Assembly (NCBI RefSeq): GCF_017921895.1 | Contig: NZ_JAFIDN010000001.1 | Location: forward strand, 434,001-498,000 | Length of the DNA stretch: 64,000 nt | DNA from: Natronogracilivirga saccharolytica | GTDB lineage: Bacteria > Bacteroidota > Rhodothermia > Balneolales > Natronogracilivirgulaceae | Direction: 5' to 3' | Part shown: positions 25,851-35,264 of the stretch, in pieces | Numbering within the stretch: position 1 is the first letter of the stretch | Layout of the letters: each line of letters begins with the position of its first letter | Position numbers and translations under genes: made by a program | Notes under the pieces: generated by a model | Told to the model about the DNA's origin: nothing | The model's database searches: none | What the model saw: only the letters and a program-made list of their open reading frames with translations

Positions 25851-26567
25851 TGAAAATCCGCCGGCCAGAAAAATAAAAGGGGTATCCCAGGTATGGGGAG
25901 AAAATGCTTCTGCCAGGGTCATGATTACCGGCATTGCGATTAATGCTGTAATCAGTTGCTGTGCGGTAAAATGGTCGTGAAAAAACGGCACGACCAGCAG
26001 GGAAGTGATAAATACACAGGCGCTTCCTTCCAGTGTTCTCTGATACCTTCGGGATGACAAGAAGGCAGGAACCGGGTAACTGTGACGGCCGTATCGGACG
26101 CCTACAGGTTCGGCAAGACCGTCACCAATCCCGTTAATGAGTATGGGAATCATCATCAGTTCTCCCATGCCATGGTGTCCGAAAGCAATGACGAAGAAGA
26201 CGATGACGATATAGCCGGTAATAACCTGCGTTGTCAACCAGAAAAGAGTGTAGGGGCGGTCCTCAGGTCTGTCAATCGCCCGGAATAACACGGAAGCAAA
26301 ATACCATCGGTCCCGTATGGGTTTGAGAAACAGGCCGAGTCCCAGCATAAGTATCACACCCGTGGACACCGAAAGGGAGACTGGATTGCCATCCACATCG
26401 AAATCCGGGGCAAAGAGTACCGGAAAGAAAAAAATGGCGAAGTGAAACAGTTTTCTGGTGTAATTGACTTTCACTCCGCGATGTATCACAAGCAGTCCGG
26501 CCAGATAACCGACAATCAGAACAGAGCCAAGCCGCAGTACCTGATATAACAGATATTCAATGGTCAT
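25824..26567 (-). CDS. CTP-dependent polyprenol/phytol/diacylglycerol kinase-like membrane protein
   Basis: A 247-residue protein with about seven hydrophobic helices. It shows the VNYTRKLFHFAIFFFPV motif near the N-terminus and GIGDGLAEPVGVRYGRHSY followed by RTLEGSACVFITSL near residue 160-205, which are typical of the SEC59/DGK1/VTE5 family of CTP-dependent lipid kinases and cytidylyltransferase relatives. Its substrate may be a long-chain alcohol or diacylglycerol. Its ATG overlaps the stop of the upstream amidohydrolase gene (ATGA), so translation is probably coupled. It converges on the CheR gene. Confidence 0.78.
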   Translation of the reverse strand: MTIEYLLYQVLRLGSVLIVGYLAGLLVIHRGVKVNYTRKLFHFAIFFFPVLFAPDFDVDGNPVSLSVSTGVILMLGLGLFLKPIRDRWYFASVLFRAIDRPEDRPYTLFWLTTQVITGYIVIVFFVIAFGHHGMGELMMIPILINGIGDGLAEPVGVRYGRHSYPVPAFLSSRRYQRTLEGSACVFITSLLVVPFFHDHFTAQQLITALIAMPVIMTLAEAFSPHTWDTPFIFLAGGFSLLAITQFI

Positions 26568-28453
26568 GGATATACCTTCTCTCCTGCCAGCCAGGTTTCC
26601 ACCACTTCAATCCGGTGAATTTCAGATTCAGGAATTTCAAAAAAATCCTTGTCAACAAGGATAAAGTCGGCCCATTTGCCCGGTTCAAGCGATCCGGTCC
26701 TGTCTTCCATAAAACCGGCATAGGCAGCTCCGAGAGTAAAGCTGTGCAGTGCCTCTTTCCGGCTGAGGCGTTGTTCCGGGTACCATCCGCCCTCCGGATT
26801 TCCCTCATGATCCCGGCGTTTTACCGCTGAATAGAGTCCATGAAAGGGATTGGATAGTTCGACCGGAAAGTCGGATCCGGATGCGATCATGATATTTTGC
26901 TCCAGGATGGTCCGCCAGGCGTACGCTCCTTTCATCCGGTCCCGGCCAATCCTGTCTTCTGCCATGTTCATATCACTGGTTGCATGTACCGGCTGCATCG
27001 AGGCAATGACGCCGAGCTCATCAAACCGCGGAATATCATCGGGATGGACCACCTGGGCGTGTTCAATGCGCGGCCGGTTGAGGCGGGCATCAATCCCGGC
27101 ATCCGAATTATTTTGCTGCACACCAGACTCTTCTGCTGCATTTTCAAAAACATCGAGGACCATCCGGTTGGCTTCATCGCCAATGGCATGCACGGCCGGC
27201 TGAAATCCTGCCTGGATAATTTTTCTGATTTTTTCTGTTAGTTCCTCATGGGATAACAGCAGCAAACCCCGGTTGCCGGGATCATCGGAATAGTCATCCA
27301 GCAGTGCGGCACCGCGGCTCCCCAGCGCCCCGTCGGTATACAGCTTGACACTTCGGAGAAACAAACGGTCATCAGCGTAGCCGTCAACCGGGCCGGATTC
27401 CGGCCAGGTATCCGAATGAGCAACGGGTTTTTGTCCGGACCGGTCCTTGTCCCGGCGGGCCATCTCTCCGCCGGACAGGCGGTCAAAATCATCGCCGGCA
27501 CCACCAGTCATGCCATACACTCTTGTTGTAAGTTTGCCCTTGTCAGCAAACTCCTTCATCAGCCTGACATCCTCAAATCCAAGGCCGGCATCGTGCACAC
27601 CGGTCAGACCTTCGGAGCGCAATTTGTCGAGAGCAGCCTCCAGAGCCATTTTTCGCTCGGCTTCCCGCGGCGGGGGGATGTGGTCACGGATCAGATCCAT
27701 AGCCCGGTCGATGAAGACACCAGTCGGTTCGCCATCGTCATCACGTATAACAGAACCGCCATCCGGATCCGTGGTTTCTTTGGTAACACCCGCTATTTCC
27801 AGAGCTTTGGAGTTGGCCCACCCGGCATGACCATCCACTCTGGTAAGCCAAACCGGCCGGTCCGGAACCACCTTGTCGAGAACTTCGGCCGTTGGGAAAC
27901 GATCCTCATCCCAGAGCACCTGATTCCATCCGCGTCCGCGAATCCAGGGCAGGTCGGGATAATCCTGTGCATACGCTTCCACTTTTTGCAGTGTCTCTTC
28001 CAGTGACTGCAGTCCCATGACATTCACATTCAAATTGGCTTCGCCCAGCCCCATAATGTGGCCGTGGGCATCGGTTAGTCCGGGAAGCAGGGCATGCCCA
28101 TTGCCGTCGATCAGTTTGGCATCAGGGTATTTTTCATTCAGTTCACTCCTGGTGCCGGTCAGAAGAACTCTGCCGTCCTGAATGGCAATTGCCTCAAATT
28201 GTTTGAGGGTGGCGGCATCCGGCAGCCAGGCATTCCGGTTCGGGTCAGCCGCTTTAAGGCTGTTTTCCGACCCCGGTTTTGCTTTTTCATTTGAATCTTC
28301 AGCAATGCTGCCGGGAACAAGGGTATAACCGGTAACATTATGAATGATAATTGCCTGTTGTTCCCCGGAAGCTTTTGCCCCGGCTGCCGTCAGCATTAGA
28401 AAGAAAAAACAACAGAAAAATAAAACCGATCCGGACATATCAGAAGTAATCAT
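26564..28453 (-). CDS. Exported YtcJ-like amidohydrolase
   Basis: A 629-residue metal-dependent hydrolase of the Amidohydro_3/YtcJ type with a signal peptide (VLFFCCFFFLMLTAAGAKAS). The N-terminal metal site is GLTDAHGHIMGLGE; later ligands appear in AVHAIGDEANRMVLD, PRIEHAQVVHPDD and ASGSDFPVELSNPFHG. The C-terminal beta domain ends in GSLEPGKWADFILVDKDFF. YtcJ-like enzymes act on N-formyl or other amide compounds, and the substrate cannot be deduced. It is followed at once by the lipid-kinase-like gene (ATGA overlap). A second in-frame ATG five residues in is also possible as start. Confidence 0.88.
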   Translation of the reverse strand: MITSDMSGSVLFFCCFFFLMLTAAGAKASGEQQAIIIHNVTGYTLVPGSIAEDSNEKAKPGSENSLKAADPNRNAWLPDAATLKQFEAIAIQDGRVLLTGTRSELNEKYPDAKLIDGNGHALLPGLTDAHGHIMGLGEANLNVNVMGLQSLEETLQKVEAYAQDYPDLPWIRGRGWNQVLWDEDRFPTAEVLDKVVPDRPVWLTRVDGHAGWANSKALEIAGVTKETTDPDGGSVIRDDDGEPTGVFIDRAMDLIRDHIPPPREAERKMALEAALDKLRSEGLTGVHDAGLGFEDVRLMKEFADKGKLTTRVYGMTGGAGDDFDRLSGGEMARRDKDRSGQKPVAHSDTWPESGPVDGYADDRLFLRSVKLYTDGALGSRGAALLDDYSDDPGNRGLLLLSHEELTEKIRKIIQAGFQPAVHAIGDEANRMVLDVFENAAEESGVQQNNSDAGIDARLNRPRIEHAQVVHPDDIPRFDELGVIASMQPVHATSDMNMAEDRIGRDRMKGAYAWRTILEQNIMIASGSDFPVELSNPFHGLYSAVKRRDHEGNPEGGWYPEQRLSRKEALHSFTLGAAYAGFMEDRTGSLEPGKWADFILVDKDFFEIPESEIHRIEVVETWLAGEKVYP

Positions 28454-28629
28454 TATGACAGGTTGTAGTGTATGACTTTTGCTGTTTCAGGCAATTTGCC
28501 TGGTGTCCAATATAGTATTTTGCCCGGAATTCAGAAGAAAGCGCTTATCTCTCCTGCGGTTCATGCATTTGCGGGATCATCCTGTTTTTCAGAGCCGGGA
28601 AGCATTGTTTTATAGACTTTTTTAATACT

Positions 28630-28661
28630 TTTGCGGATAAAACATTAAAACTATAGGTTTG
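28630..28661 (+). promoter_or_regulatory. Bacteroidota-type sigma-A promoter
   Basis: TTTG (28630-28633), 20 bases, then TAGGTTTG (28654-28661). This matches the -33/-7 consensus TTTG/TAnnTTTG of Bacteroidota housekeeping sigma with typical spacing, and lies 82 bases upstream of the ATG at 28744. It supports the taxonomic placement and an active promoter for the envelope protein gene. Confidence 0.5.
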
Positions 28662-28743
28662 ATGCAAGCAGAGTTAAGCACGTATTGCAATTAATTCTGT
28701 CTGATCACCAGCAATCATATATCGTCAAAGACAAGAGGGGTTT

Positions 28744-29616
28744 ATGAAAACCATTACAAATTTTGTACTGGCCGGGTTACTGGTCCTGGTACTGCCGGCT
28801 GCACTGAAAGCTCAGGATAACAATCAGGAGACAAATGAAACAGCAGTATCTGCATCGGATTACCGCGGACAGTCACTGGTCGGCGGAACAATGCCATTCT
28901 ATTTTCACTATGAAAATCAGACATGGTACAATGAACTTGCCTACATGGCCATGATCGGAACACCGAAGAACAATCTTCTTATCGGATACGGCGAATCCGG
29001 GGATATCTATACGGATCATGCGACGGGAAACCGGGCGTATGAAACGCAAATTTTTCACGCAAGTCTTCAGTTGGGCGGCGATGCGACCATCTGGGACCGT
29101 TTTCTGAGACTTCCGCTGCATGTCTATGTTCCCATCAGGTTCCACTCCGGATACAACCGCCTGATGTTTGACGGTCAATACGCCGGAAATGATGACAACG
29201 CTGCCAGATCGACCAAAAATTTTCTTAATGCCAACTTGGGAGCCGGACTGGGGGCCAGTTATGATCTGACGGTGCTGGACAGAATACCCATTCTGGGTTC
29301 GGATTTCAGTTTTGATGCTGTTTATACCCGCAACCCCGGTGTGATGATTCGCTTTATTAACGATGATGACGACCCGTTCGATAATGACAACGGAAATGAG
29401 GTTGGCGCGGCTGTGTCCAGTGAATTCCTGCTTATGGCACGTGTTCATCGCTTTCTGGAGGCCAATATCGGCCTGAGCGCGGGCATGCGCTTCAGCAAGC
29501 TGAACTGGTCGGCCGGACCTTACGAGTTCAGTGAGCTTTTCAGCGCCGTTGTGGGTGACGATATTCCACCCAATGAGATGAACTATTCCGGATTTTTCCT
29601 GGGAATAACCTGGTAA
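28744..29616 (+). CDS. Outer-membrane beta-barrel-like protein of unknown function
   Basis: A 290-residue exported protein with a signal peptide (FVLAGLLVLVLPAALKAQ). The mature part has many alternating hydrophobic/polar strands (YDLTVLDRIPILGSDFSFDA, RFLEANIGLSAGMRFSKL) and ends in an aromatic/hydrophobic strand (FFLGITW with C-terminal Trp), which fits an outer-membrane barrel inserted by BamA. There is an Asp-rich loop (INDDDDPFDNDNGNE), a possible calcium site. No family is recognised. Single gene with its own promoter at 28630-28661. Confidence 0.72.
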   Translation: MKTITNFVLAGLLVLVLPAALKAQDNNQETNETAVSASDYRGQSLVGGTMPFYFHYENQTWYNELAYMAMIGTPKNNLLIGYGESGDIYTDHATGNRAYETQIFHASLQLGGDATIWDRFLRLPLHVYVPIRFHSGYNRLMFDGQYAGNDDNAARSTKNFLNANLGAGLGASYDLTVLDRIPILGSDFSFDAVYTRNPGVMIRFINDDDDPFDNDNGNEVGAAVSSEFLLMARVHRFLEANIGLSAGMRFSKLNWSAGPYEFSELFSAVVGDDIPPNEMNYSGFFLGITW

Positions 29617-29656
29617 TTTTATTCCCGGCAGGTCCCGCAGCCGTTCGGAAGCACCG

Positions 29657-30346
29657 TTAATGACAGGATCCGTTTCCGGCCAGATCGGGGCTTATAAATG
29701 GTATTCCGAGTGAAAGCCCCCTCAATATCAGCAGTATACCCACCAGCAGGGCCAGCCAGGGTATGGCCTTCTGCAGGCGCAGATGCCAGTTCCCGCTCAG
29801 CAGTCCCGGTGAAAGCGCCATCAGAAACATTACGGGGATGGTTCCTATGCCGAACAGTCCCATATAAGCCATACCGCCAAGCAGGCTGCCGGACGCCAGT
29901 GCTGCTGCTAGTGCAATATACACCAGTCCGCAGGGCAGGAAACCGTTGATAATTCCGATCGCAAACATGCCCGTTTGTGAGTTATGCTGCATGAGCGGCC
30001 GCATCATTTGCTCAAACCGGACGGAGAGTCCTGAAAAAACCGACCCTCCCGGTATCCAGCTCCTTTTCCAGGTCAGAAGTGTGGCCAGCACAATGCCTGT
30101 GCCGGTCAGCACGGACAGTAGTTCCTGATATCCGGCCAGCCAGATTCCCAAACCCATCATTCCAAGCAGCCCTCCGAGAAGTATGTATGTTACCGTTCTG
30201 CCCAGGTTATAGAATATGCGTCCGGTTACATAGGATCGCATGAAGTCACGGCTTCCCGGCAGGGCCACGGCAATGGGTCCGCACATTCCGATGCAATGCG
30301 CAGAACCAAGCAATCCAAATACAAATGCTGTCCAGAGAATATCCAT
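29657..30346 (-). CDS. TauE/SafE-like (DsbD/UreH-type) membrane protein in the cbb3 operon
   Basis: A 229-residue protein with six hydrophobic helices. Conserved motifs are GLLGSAHCIGMCGPIAVAL and FLPCGLVYIALAAALAS, the Cys-containing signatures of the sulfite exporter TauE/SafE-like subgroup found in cytochrome oxidase clusters. In such clusters it is often linked to copper handling or oxidase assembly. It lies 23 bases downstream of the copper P-type ATPase gene and is the last gene of the cco operon. Its role in copper supply to CcoN is an inference from position. Confidence 0.8.
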   Translation of the reverse strand: MDILWTAFVFGLLGSAHCIGMCGPIAVALPGSRDFMRSYVTGRIFYNLGRTVTYILLGGLLGMMGLGIWLAGYQELLSVLTGTGIVLATLLTWKRSWIPGGSVFSGLSVRFEQMMRPLMQHNSQTGMFAIGIINGFLPCGLVYIALAAALASGSLLGGMAYMGLFGIGTIPVMFLMALSPGLLSGNWHLRLQKAIPWLALLVGILLILRGLSLGIPFISPDLAGNGSCH

Positions 30347-30369
30347 TTATTCGATTACCTTTCGATGTG

Positions 30370-32631
30370 TTATGTTTCGCTGACTCCGGGCTTCAGCAGA
30401 GCCTCATTTGTGATATTATTGACCTGGTTTTCCAGCTCTGCCAGTGACTGCTGGCGCCGCTGAAGTGATCCGGAGTGCATTGTCACAAAAAGCGAACTCA
30501 GCATCATGGCCAGAATGGCAAAAAACGGATGGAGCCATCCCATCAGTGCCACACCTACCCCAACGACATTGTATGCGACAGCCCAGAAGAAGTTGCCCCG
30601 TATGGTGCTGTGAATTTTTCCGGAAAAACGCAGGATTTCGGGAATTACACCCAGGTTGGGGTGAAAAAACACGAAGTCGGCATGATTTTTTATACTGAGT
30701 GTGCCGTTGTACACACCCGCACCCAGATCGGCTTTGTTGATTGCCATCAGATCATTTGTTCCGTCGCCGACAAACATCACTTTTCCGTAAGTTTTCCGGT
30801 ACCGGTCGACCCATTCCGCTTTTTGTTCGGGAGTACAGCCTTTGTGATAGTCCACATCATCATATCCCGGAGAGAAGCCCTCATGCCAGTGCACATTGCC
30901 ATCCTCCGGCATCGCCGATGATGCGGTACTCGGATCTCCCGTAAGAACCGCTACTTTCATATTGAGATCGTTGCGAAGCGACGTAATGACATTTTCAAGC
31001 TGATCTCTCGGAGGCTGATAAATTTGCAGCCTGAGCATAAGCCGGTCATCCAGAAACAAGCCGAGCTCACCAGAAACAAGCCGTCTGCCTGCAGCTTCAT
31101 GCCGGTCATTCACCAGCAGGATGTGGTGTTTGCGGTCCAGCACCCATCCTTCCATACCCTTTCCGGGCAGCAACCGTGTCTCGTCCGGATGCACCGGGTC
31201 CAGATCGTTCTGATCCAGATATCTGCGAAAAGCACGTGCAAATGGATGGGACTGATCCATTTCAAGTCCGCCGGCGACACGCATCAGCCGCTCAAGCGGC
31301 CATTCGGGGTCATCTTCTGCCTGATCGATAGAGCGGAATGCCACACCCTCGGTCAGCGTGCCGGTCTTGTCAAACAAAACGACTCTGGTGTCGGACAGTT
31401 TCTCCAGGGCCCGGCTTCCCCCCATTGCAACCACACCGGAGCGATGAAGCCGCTGATTGGCTACCCACAGGGCTGCCGGTGTTGATATGGAAAAGGCGCA
31501 AGGACAACCTATCAGCAAAACTGCCAGAAATACCTGCAGCCCGTCGGCCATGCCGTATGCGGATGAGTGATAGCCAAGGCCAAAAAAAGCGGCCATAATG
31601 ACGCATACAAGCAAAATTGACGCGCCCCGGGAGGCTGCCCGCTCATAATAGCCGGGCCGGGAGCGCATTGCACGTGCCTGCCGGATATATTCATGAAGTG
31701 AAGACTCCCTGTAGGGATGAGTGACGCTTAGCGTAAGACCGCCGTCAATGCTGATACTTCCTGCCGATACGGTATCACCCTCTTTTTTTGAAACAGGGTC
31801 AGGCTCTCCGGTAAGATGCGACTCGTCAACAAATCCGCTTCCGCCGGCAACCAGACTATCTGTAAGCACCGGTTGTCCGGCTTCGGTCAGGAACCGGTCA
31901 CCAACGGCCAGACTGTCAGCCGTTGTTCGGATTGCTGCCACGGAGCCGTCGTTTTGCGGCTGCTCCTTCAGCACCTCGGGCGATGACTGAGGCTGCCAAA
32001 ACCTCGAATAAGCCGCCATACCCCGTTTGATCCGCGTGTCTATCAGAAGACTCCCGATATAAAAAGTGAGAATCATCGCCGAAGTCTCGAAATAAGTGGG
32101 TCCGGAATACGGGGCGACATCCCCAACAGGAAGCGCCAGACTATCCGGGATGCCTGCCGATAATGTATTCCAGGCTGAAAGCAGGTAGGCAGCTCCCGAA
32201 CCGGTGAAAATCAGGGAAGCCAGACTCAGTCTCCGGTCAGAAATCTCACGCCTGAGATTGTCGATAAAGGGTCCGGCAAGCAGTACAATCACGCCGGTTG
32301 CCAGTATCAGGCTGACATATCGCAGAAAGACAGGAGCCTGGTCGGATTCGAAGTGGAGGGTAAGGCTGATGAATATCAGAAAGATGGATGCGATCAGGGC
32401 CAGAGCAAATCTCAGATAGAGGAGATTCAACGGCGACAGGCGGTTACCGGACGGATCCCCGTCAGGGCTGCTGCCGTGACGTTCCATTTCCCAAACCATC
32501 CGGCACCCGAAACAACAGAAAACGTGAGATTCCTGACGCTGTTTTCGGGGTGACCCGGAGGCCGGTCCGCTGCGGACGGGCAAACCGCAATGTGTGCAAG
32601 CTGAGGTACTATGTTCCTTATTGCTGTTCAA
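30370..32631 (-). CDS. ccoI: Copper-type P1B ATPase, CcoI/FixI-like
   Basis: A 753-residue heavy-metal P-type ATPase. The N-terminus has a Cys-rich metal-binding unit (CTHCGLPVRSG and FCCFGCRMVWE) as in FixI/CcoI. A separate HMA ferredoxin-like domain, usual in CcoI, is not seen. Eight transmembrane helices follow, with CPC in LIGCPCAFSISTPAALW, the TGE-type actuator in LTGEPDPV, the phosphorylation site DKTGTLTEG and the hinge GDGTNDLMAI. It exports copper to the periplasm for insertion into the cbb3 oxidase. Start: the frame begins with TTG at 32631, 14 bases before the ccoP stop, giving the right N-terminus; no better ATG precedes the Cys motif. Confidence 0.9.
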   Translation of the reverse strand: MNSNKEHSTSACTHCGLPVRSGPASGSPRKQRQESHVFCCFGCRMVWEMERHGSSPDGDPSGNRLSPLNLLYLRFALALIASIFLIFISLTLHFESDQAPVFLRYVSLILATGVIVLLAGPFIDNLRREISDRRLSLASLIFTGSGAAYLLSAWNTLSAGIPDSLALPVGDVAPYSGPTYFETSAMILTFYIGSLLIDTRIKRGMAAYSRFWQPQSSPEVLKEQPQNDGSVAAIRTTADSLAVGDRFLTEAGQPVLTDSLVAGGSGFVDESHLTGEPDPVSKKEGDTVSAGSISIDGGLTLSVTHPYRESSLHEYIRQARAMRSRPGYYERAASRGASILLVCVIMAAFFGLGYHSSAYGMADGLQVFLAVLLIGCPCAFSISTPAALWVANQRLHRSGVVAMGGSRALEKLSDTRVVLFDKTGTLTEGVAFRSIDQAEDDPEWPLERLMRVAGGLEMDQSHPFARAFRRYLDQNDLDPVHPDETRLLPGKGMEGWVLDRKHHILLVNDRHEAAGRRLVSGELGLFLDDRLMLRLQIYQPPRDQLENVITSLRNDLNMKVAVLTGDPSTASSAMPEDGNVHWHEGFSPGYDDVDYHKGCTPEQKAEWVDRYRKTYGKVMFVGDGTNDLMAINKADLGAGVYNGTLSIKNHADFVFFHPNLGVIPEILRFSGKIHSTIRGNFFWAVAYNVVGVGVALMGWLHPFFAILAMMLSSLFVTMHSGSLQRRQQSLAELENQVNNITNEALLKPGVSET

Positions 32632-33262
32632 TGAACTGTTCGAGCTCCTCTTCGGTCCAGGCGGATGTGCGGTCTTCCGTGGCTTCCCTTATTTCAGCAA
32701 CTTCATCTTCAGAAACTTCCGGGGCTTCGTTATCAAACGAATTCCGGATGTAAGTCACAACGGCGGCGACCTCTTCGTCGGAGAGCTGCCGTGAAAAGCC
32801 GGGCATGGGTGCGTTATAGGTCACACCTTCGCGAACGATTTCACCTTCGAAACCGCGCAGTACAATATTGACGGGACGCTGCGGATCACCAACCACCCAG
32901 TCGGAACCGCCAAGCGGAGGAAATGCCCCCTCCACCCCGGCGCCGTCCTGCTGGTGGCATGACTGGCACAACCGCGTATAGACCCGGCTGCCCACCTGCA
33001 TCGGGTCGAATTCCTCTTCTTCTGCCACGGCAGGTTCGGCTTCTGTAAAAAGCACATGCGGACGATCGGAAACCTCTCCCAGATATCTTCCCATATAGAA
33101 AAAACCGAAAGCGAGTGTCAGTACAATGATGACATACATCCACCAGGGCCCGCGCTCATTGCCCTCTTCCGGAATCTGTTCTTCTTTTTCAAGGGCAGCC
33201 TGATGGAGTTCTTCCATGCTGCGATAATCCTCCCGATCACCAAAAAATCGTTCATCAGCCAT
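32618..33262 (-). CDS. ccoP: cbb3-type cytochrome c oxidase subunit CcoP with one haem-binding domain
   Basis: A 214-residue membrane cytochrome c. One transmembrane helix (about 40-60, WMYVIIVLTLAFGFFYMGRY) anchors a single haem c domain: CQSCH at residues 99-103, GAFPPLGGSDWV, and a PMPGFSRQLSDEE segment with the axial Met. Canonical CcoP has two haem c domains and about 300 residues, so this is a mono-haem, short form. It starts with TAATG overlap after ccoO and a strong ribosome binding site (AGGAG). The acidic tail after residue 190 is extra. Confidence 0.9.
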   Translation of the reverse strand: MADERFFGDREDYRSMEELHQAALEKEEQIPEEGNERGPWWMYVIIVLTLAFGFFYMGRYLGEVSDRPHVLFTEAEPAVAEEEEFDPMQVGSRVYTRLCQSCHQQDGAGVEGAFPPLGGSDWVVGDPQRPVNIVLRGFEGEIVREGVTYNAPMPGFSRQLSDEEVAAVVTYIRNSFDNEAPEVSEDEVAEIREATEDRTSAWTEEELEQFIEQQ

Positions 33263-33834
33263 TATTGAACTCCTGTTTCCTGATCCAGAGATATGAGATA
33301 GGCCACGAGATAACGTGCTTCATCTGTCGGCAGAATTTTCTTGCCTGGTATACGGAACCGCTCGGGCAGATTCAGTCCGTCCCGCCCGGGCCGGGCGTCT
33401 TCGCTGACGACATCAAAAAGCCAAGGGAACGGAGGCATGATGCTTTCTTCGTTGATCGCCCTGGGCTGATACAGATTGATGTAATGCCATTCCCGTCCGG
33501 ATTGGCGGGCACCGATGTTGGCAAGGTCGGGACCGGTGCGCATGGTCCCCAGATTGTGCGGGAGCAGATTGCGGTAGTCGGTGGCTTCGCTTCCGCGTCC
33601 CCAGCCCCGTTCCACGTCCGCCCCGAAACCTTCCGGACGTGTCTGTTTCGAATGGCAGTAGATGCATCCTTCCCTGACGAATATCCGGTGCCCCTCGGTT
33701 ACTTCAAACGGAGTAAAATAGATGGGTTCCTTGACTCCTTCATCAATAAAGATTTTGGGAAGGATGGTCAGTCCGAACATGGCAATCATAAACGTGGCAA
33801 TAATGCCGAAAAGTAAAATGGAATACCGGATCAT
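33262..33834 (-). CDS. ccoO: cbb3-type cytochrome c oxidase subunit CcoO
   Basis: A 190-residue mono-haem subunit. An N-terminal helix (RYSILLFGIIATFMIAMFGLT) precedes the haem c motif CIYCHSKQTRP at residues 57-61, and conserved segments such as GWGRGSEATDY, LGTMRTGPDLANIGAR, and WHYINLYQPRAI are seen. The axial Met is probably in SIMPPFPWLF. It overlaps the end of ccoN (ATGA) and the start of ccoP (TAATG), so the three core subunits are translationally coupled. Periplasmic side of the inner membrane. Confidence 0.95.
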   Translation of the reverse strand: MIRYSILLFGIIATFMIAMFGLTILPKIFIDEGVKEPIYFTPFEVTEGHRIFVREGCIYCHSKQTRPEGFGADVERGWGRGSEATDYRNLLPHNLGTMRTGPDLANIGARQSGREWHYINLYQPRAINEESIMPPFPWLFDVVSEDARPGRDGLNLPERFRIPGKKILPTDEARYLVAYLISLDQETGVQ

Positions 33835-35264
33835 AAAGCAAACTCCTTTCTGATTTTTTCCCAGATCAGCGGCGTTGCCGGTTGCTCACCGGGTTGAAAG
33901 ACCATGCGGACAAGCAGCCATGCGAAGATGAGGTGTCCGGCCCCCATAAGAATGCCGGATACCGAGCGGGCTATGAGATAGGGAATGGTCATGGTTACCG
34001 TATCTGTGAAGGGAACATCGGGGTCATTCATGGCAAATCCCTGAAACAGGCCTATCCCCTGCAGCGCGCCGGCATAGATGATGATACCGATGGCGGTGAG
34101 CCAGAAGTGCCATTTGATAAGTTTTTTGGAATGCCACTCCCTTAGCGTAATCCGGGGCAGGATGTAATAGCATGCGCCGAAAAGCATCATGGTGACAAAG
34201 GCATACATGCCGATGTGGGCATGAGCCACAACAAAGTGGGTAAAGTGGATCACTTCGTTGACCGAGCGAAGCGCCTGCATGCTGCCTTGCAGGCTCACAA
34301 AGGTGTAGCTCATGGCTGCAAAAACAACAAACCTGAGGGTCGGTGAGTACTTTATGGCACTGAAGGATCCGACTACGGTCATGTGGTGATTTACGGCAAC
34401 CACAACTACCGGAATGACCATCATAACACTGGCGGCGATGGAAATGGTAACAAACCAGGTGGGAACGGGGCCGCCGATCAGGTGATGGAATCCGTTCCAG
34501 TTGTAGAACAGGGCGAGTCCCCAGAAGCCAAGCAGTGACAGTCCGTAACTGTATATGGGCCGGCCGAGTACTTTTGGAATAAAGTAGTAGGCGGCGGCCA
34601 GTCCGACAGGCGTGAACCACAGGCCAAGGGCATTGTGTGCATACCACCAGTTCATTCCAGCCTGAACCGTGGGTGTATCAAAAATGGGAAGGGACGATAC
34701 CAGTCCGAGCAGAGGAAACCAGAGAAACGCAGCCAGTATGTACCAAACCGACACATAGAGCTGTTTTACTCTTCTTGTGAGTATCATGAGCAAGACCGAT
34801 GCCGACATGATGATCACACAAAGTACGATGGCGACCATGGTTGATACCGGAAACTCGAGCCATTCGATTCCCCTTGAGAAACCTGCAAGGATCTGAATAC
34901 TGCCGACAAGCAGTGCGATGTTCCAGACTGCCCCTGCCACAATGATATAGCCTCTGAGCAGTATCGGCACTTTGAGCAGGCGGCTGAGCATCCACAGTGC
35001 AACACCGGCCCCTGTGAGGGAGGCCCATCCATAAACCATGGTGTTCAGGTGAAGGGGACGGACCCTGCCGAAAGTGAGCCATTCTGCTGAACCCAGCCAC
35101 TCGGGCAGGTGCATTTTTATGGATGCGACCAAAGCCAGCAATGTTCCGAAAAGCAGCCAGAATACGCCTGAAAGAATCAGGAACAGTACGACAAAACGTG
35201 CTTTCTGATCCAGTTCTGTTACACTGAGCTCTTTGTTTTGATTACTTTGTTTTTCTTGATTCAC
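33831..35264 (-). CDS. ccoN: cbb3-type cytochrome c oxidase catalytic subunit CcoN
   Basis: The haem-copper catalytic subunit, about 477 residues with twelve helices. I see the conserved LHLNTMVYGWASLTGAG (haem b His), the copper-site region WWYAHNALGLWFTPVG and VAHAHIGMYAFVTMM with other axial His, and LSLLGFWGLALFYNW. I place the start at a GTG (35262-35264) preceded by GGAGAAG; a longer frame from 35414 runs inside the ccoS gene and gives an odd non-membrane head. This start overlaps the 3' end of ccoS by 23 bases. It reduces O2 to water with high affinity. Confidence 0.93.
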   Translation of the reverse strand: MNQEKQSNQNKELSVTELDQKARFVVLFLILSGVFWLLFGTLLALVASIKMHLPEWLGSAEWLTFGRVRPLHLNTMVYGWASLTGAGVALWMLSRLLKVPILLRGYIIVAGAVWNIALLVGSIQILAGFSRGIEWLEFPVSTMVAIVLCVIIMSASVLLMILTRRVKQLYVSVWYILAAFLWFPLLGLVSSLPIFDTPTVQAGMNWWYAHNALGLWFTPVGLAAAYYFIPKVLGRPIYSYGLSLLGFWGLALFYNWNGFHHLIGGPVPTWFVTISIAASVMMVIPVVVVAVNHHMTVVGSFSAIKYSPTLRFVVFAAMSYTFVSLQGSMQALRSVNEVIHFTHFVVAHAHIGMYAFVTMMLFGACYYILPRITLREWHSKKLIKWHFWLTAIGIIIYAGALQGIGLFQGFAMNDPDVPFTDTVTMTIPYLIARSVSGILMGAGHLIFAWLLVRMVFQPGEQPATPLIWEKIRKEFAL

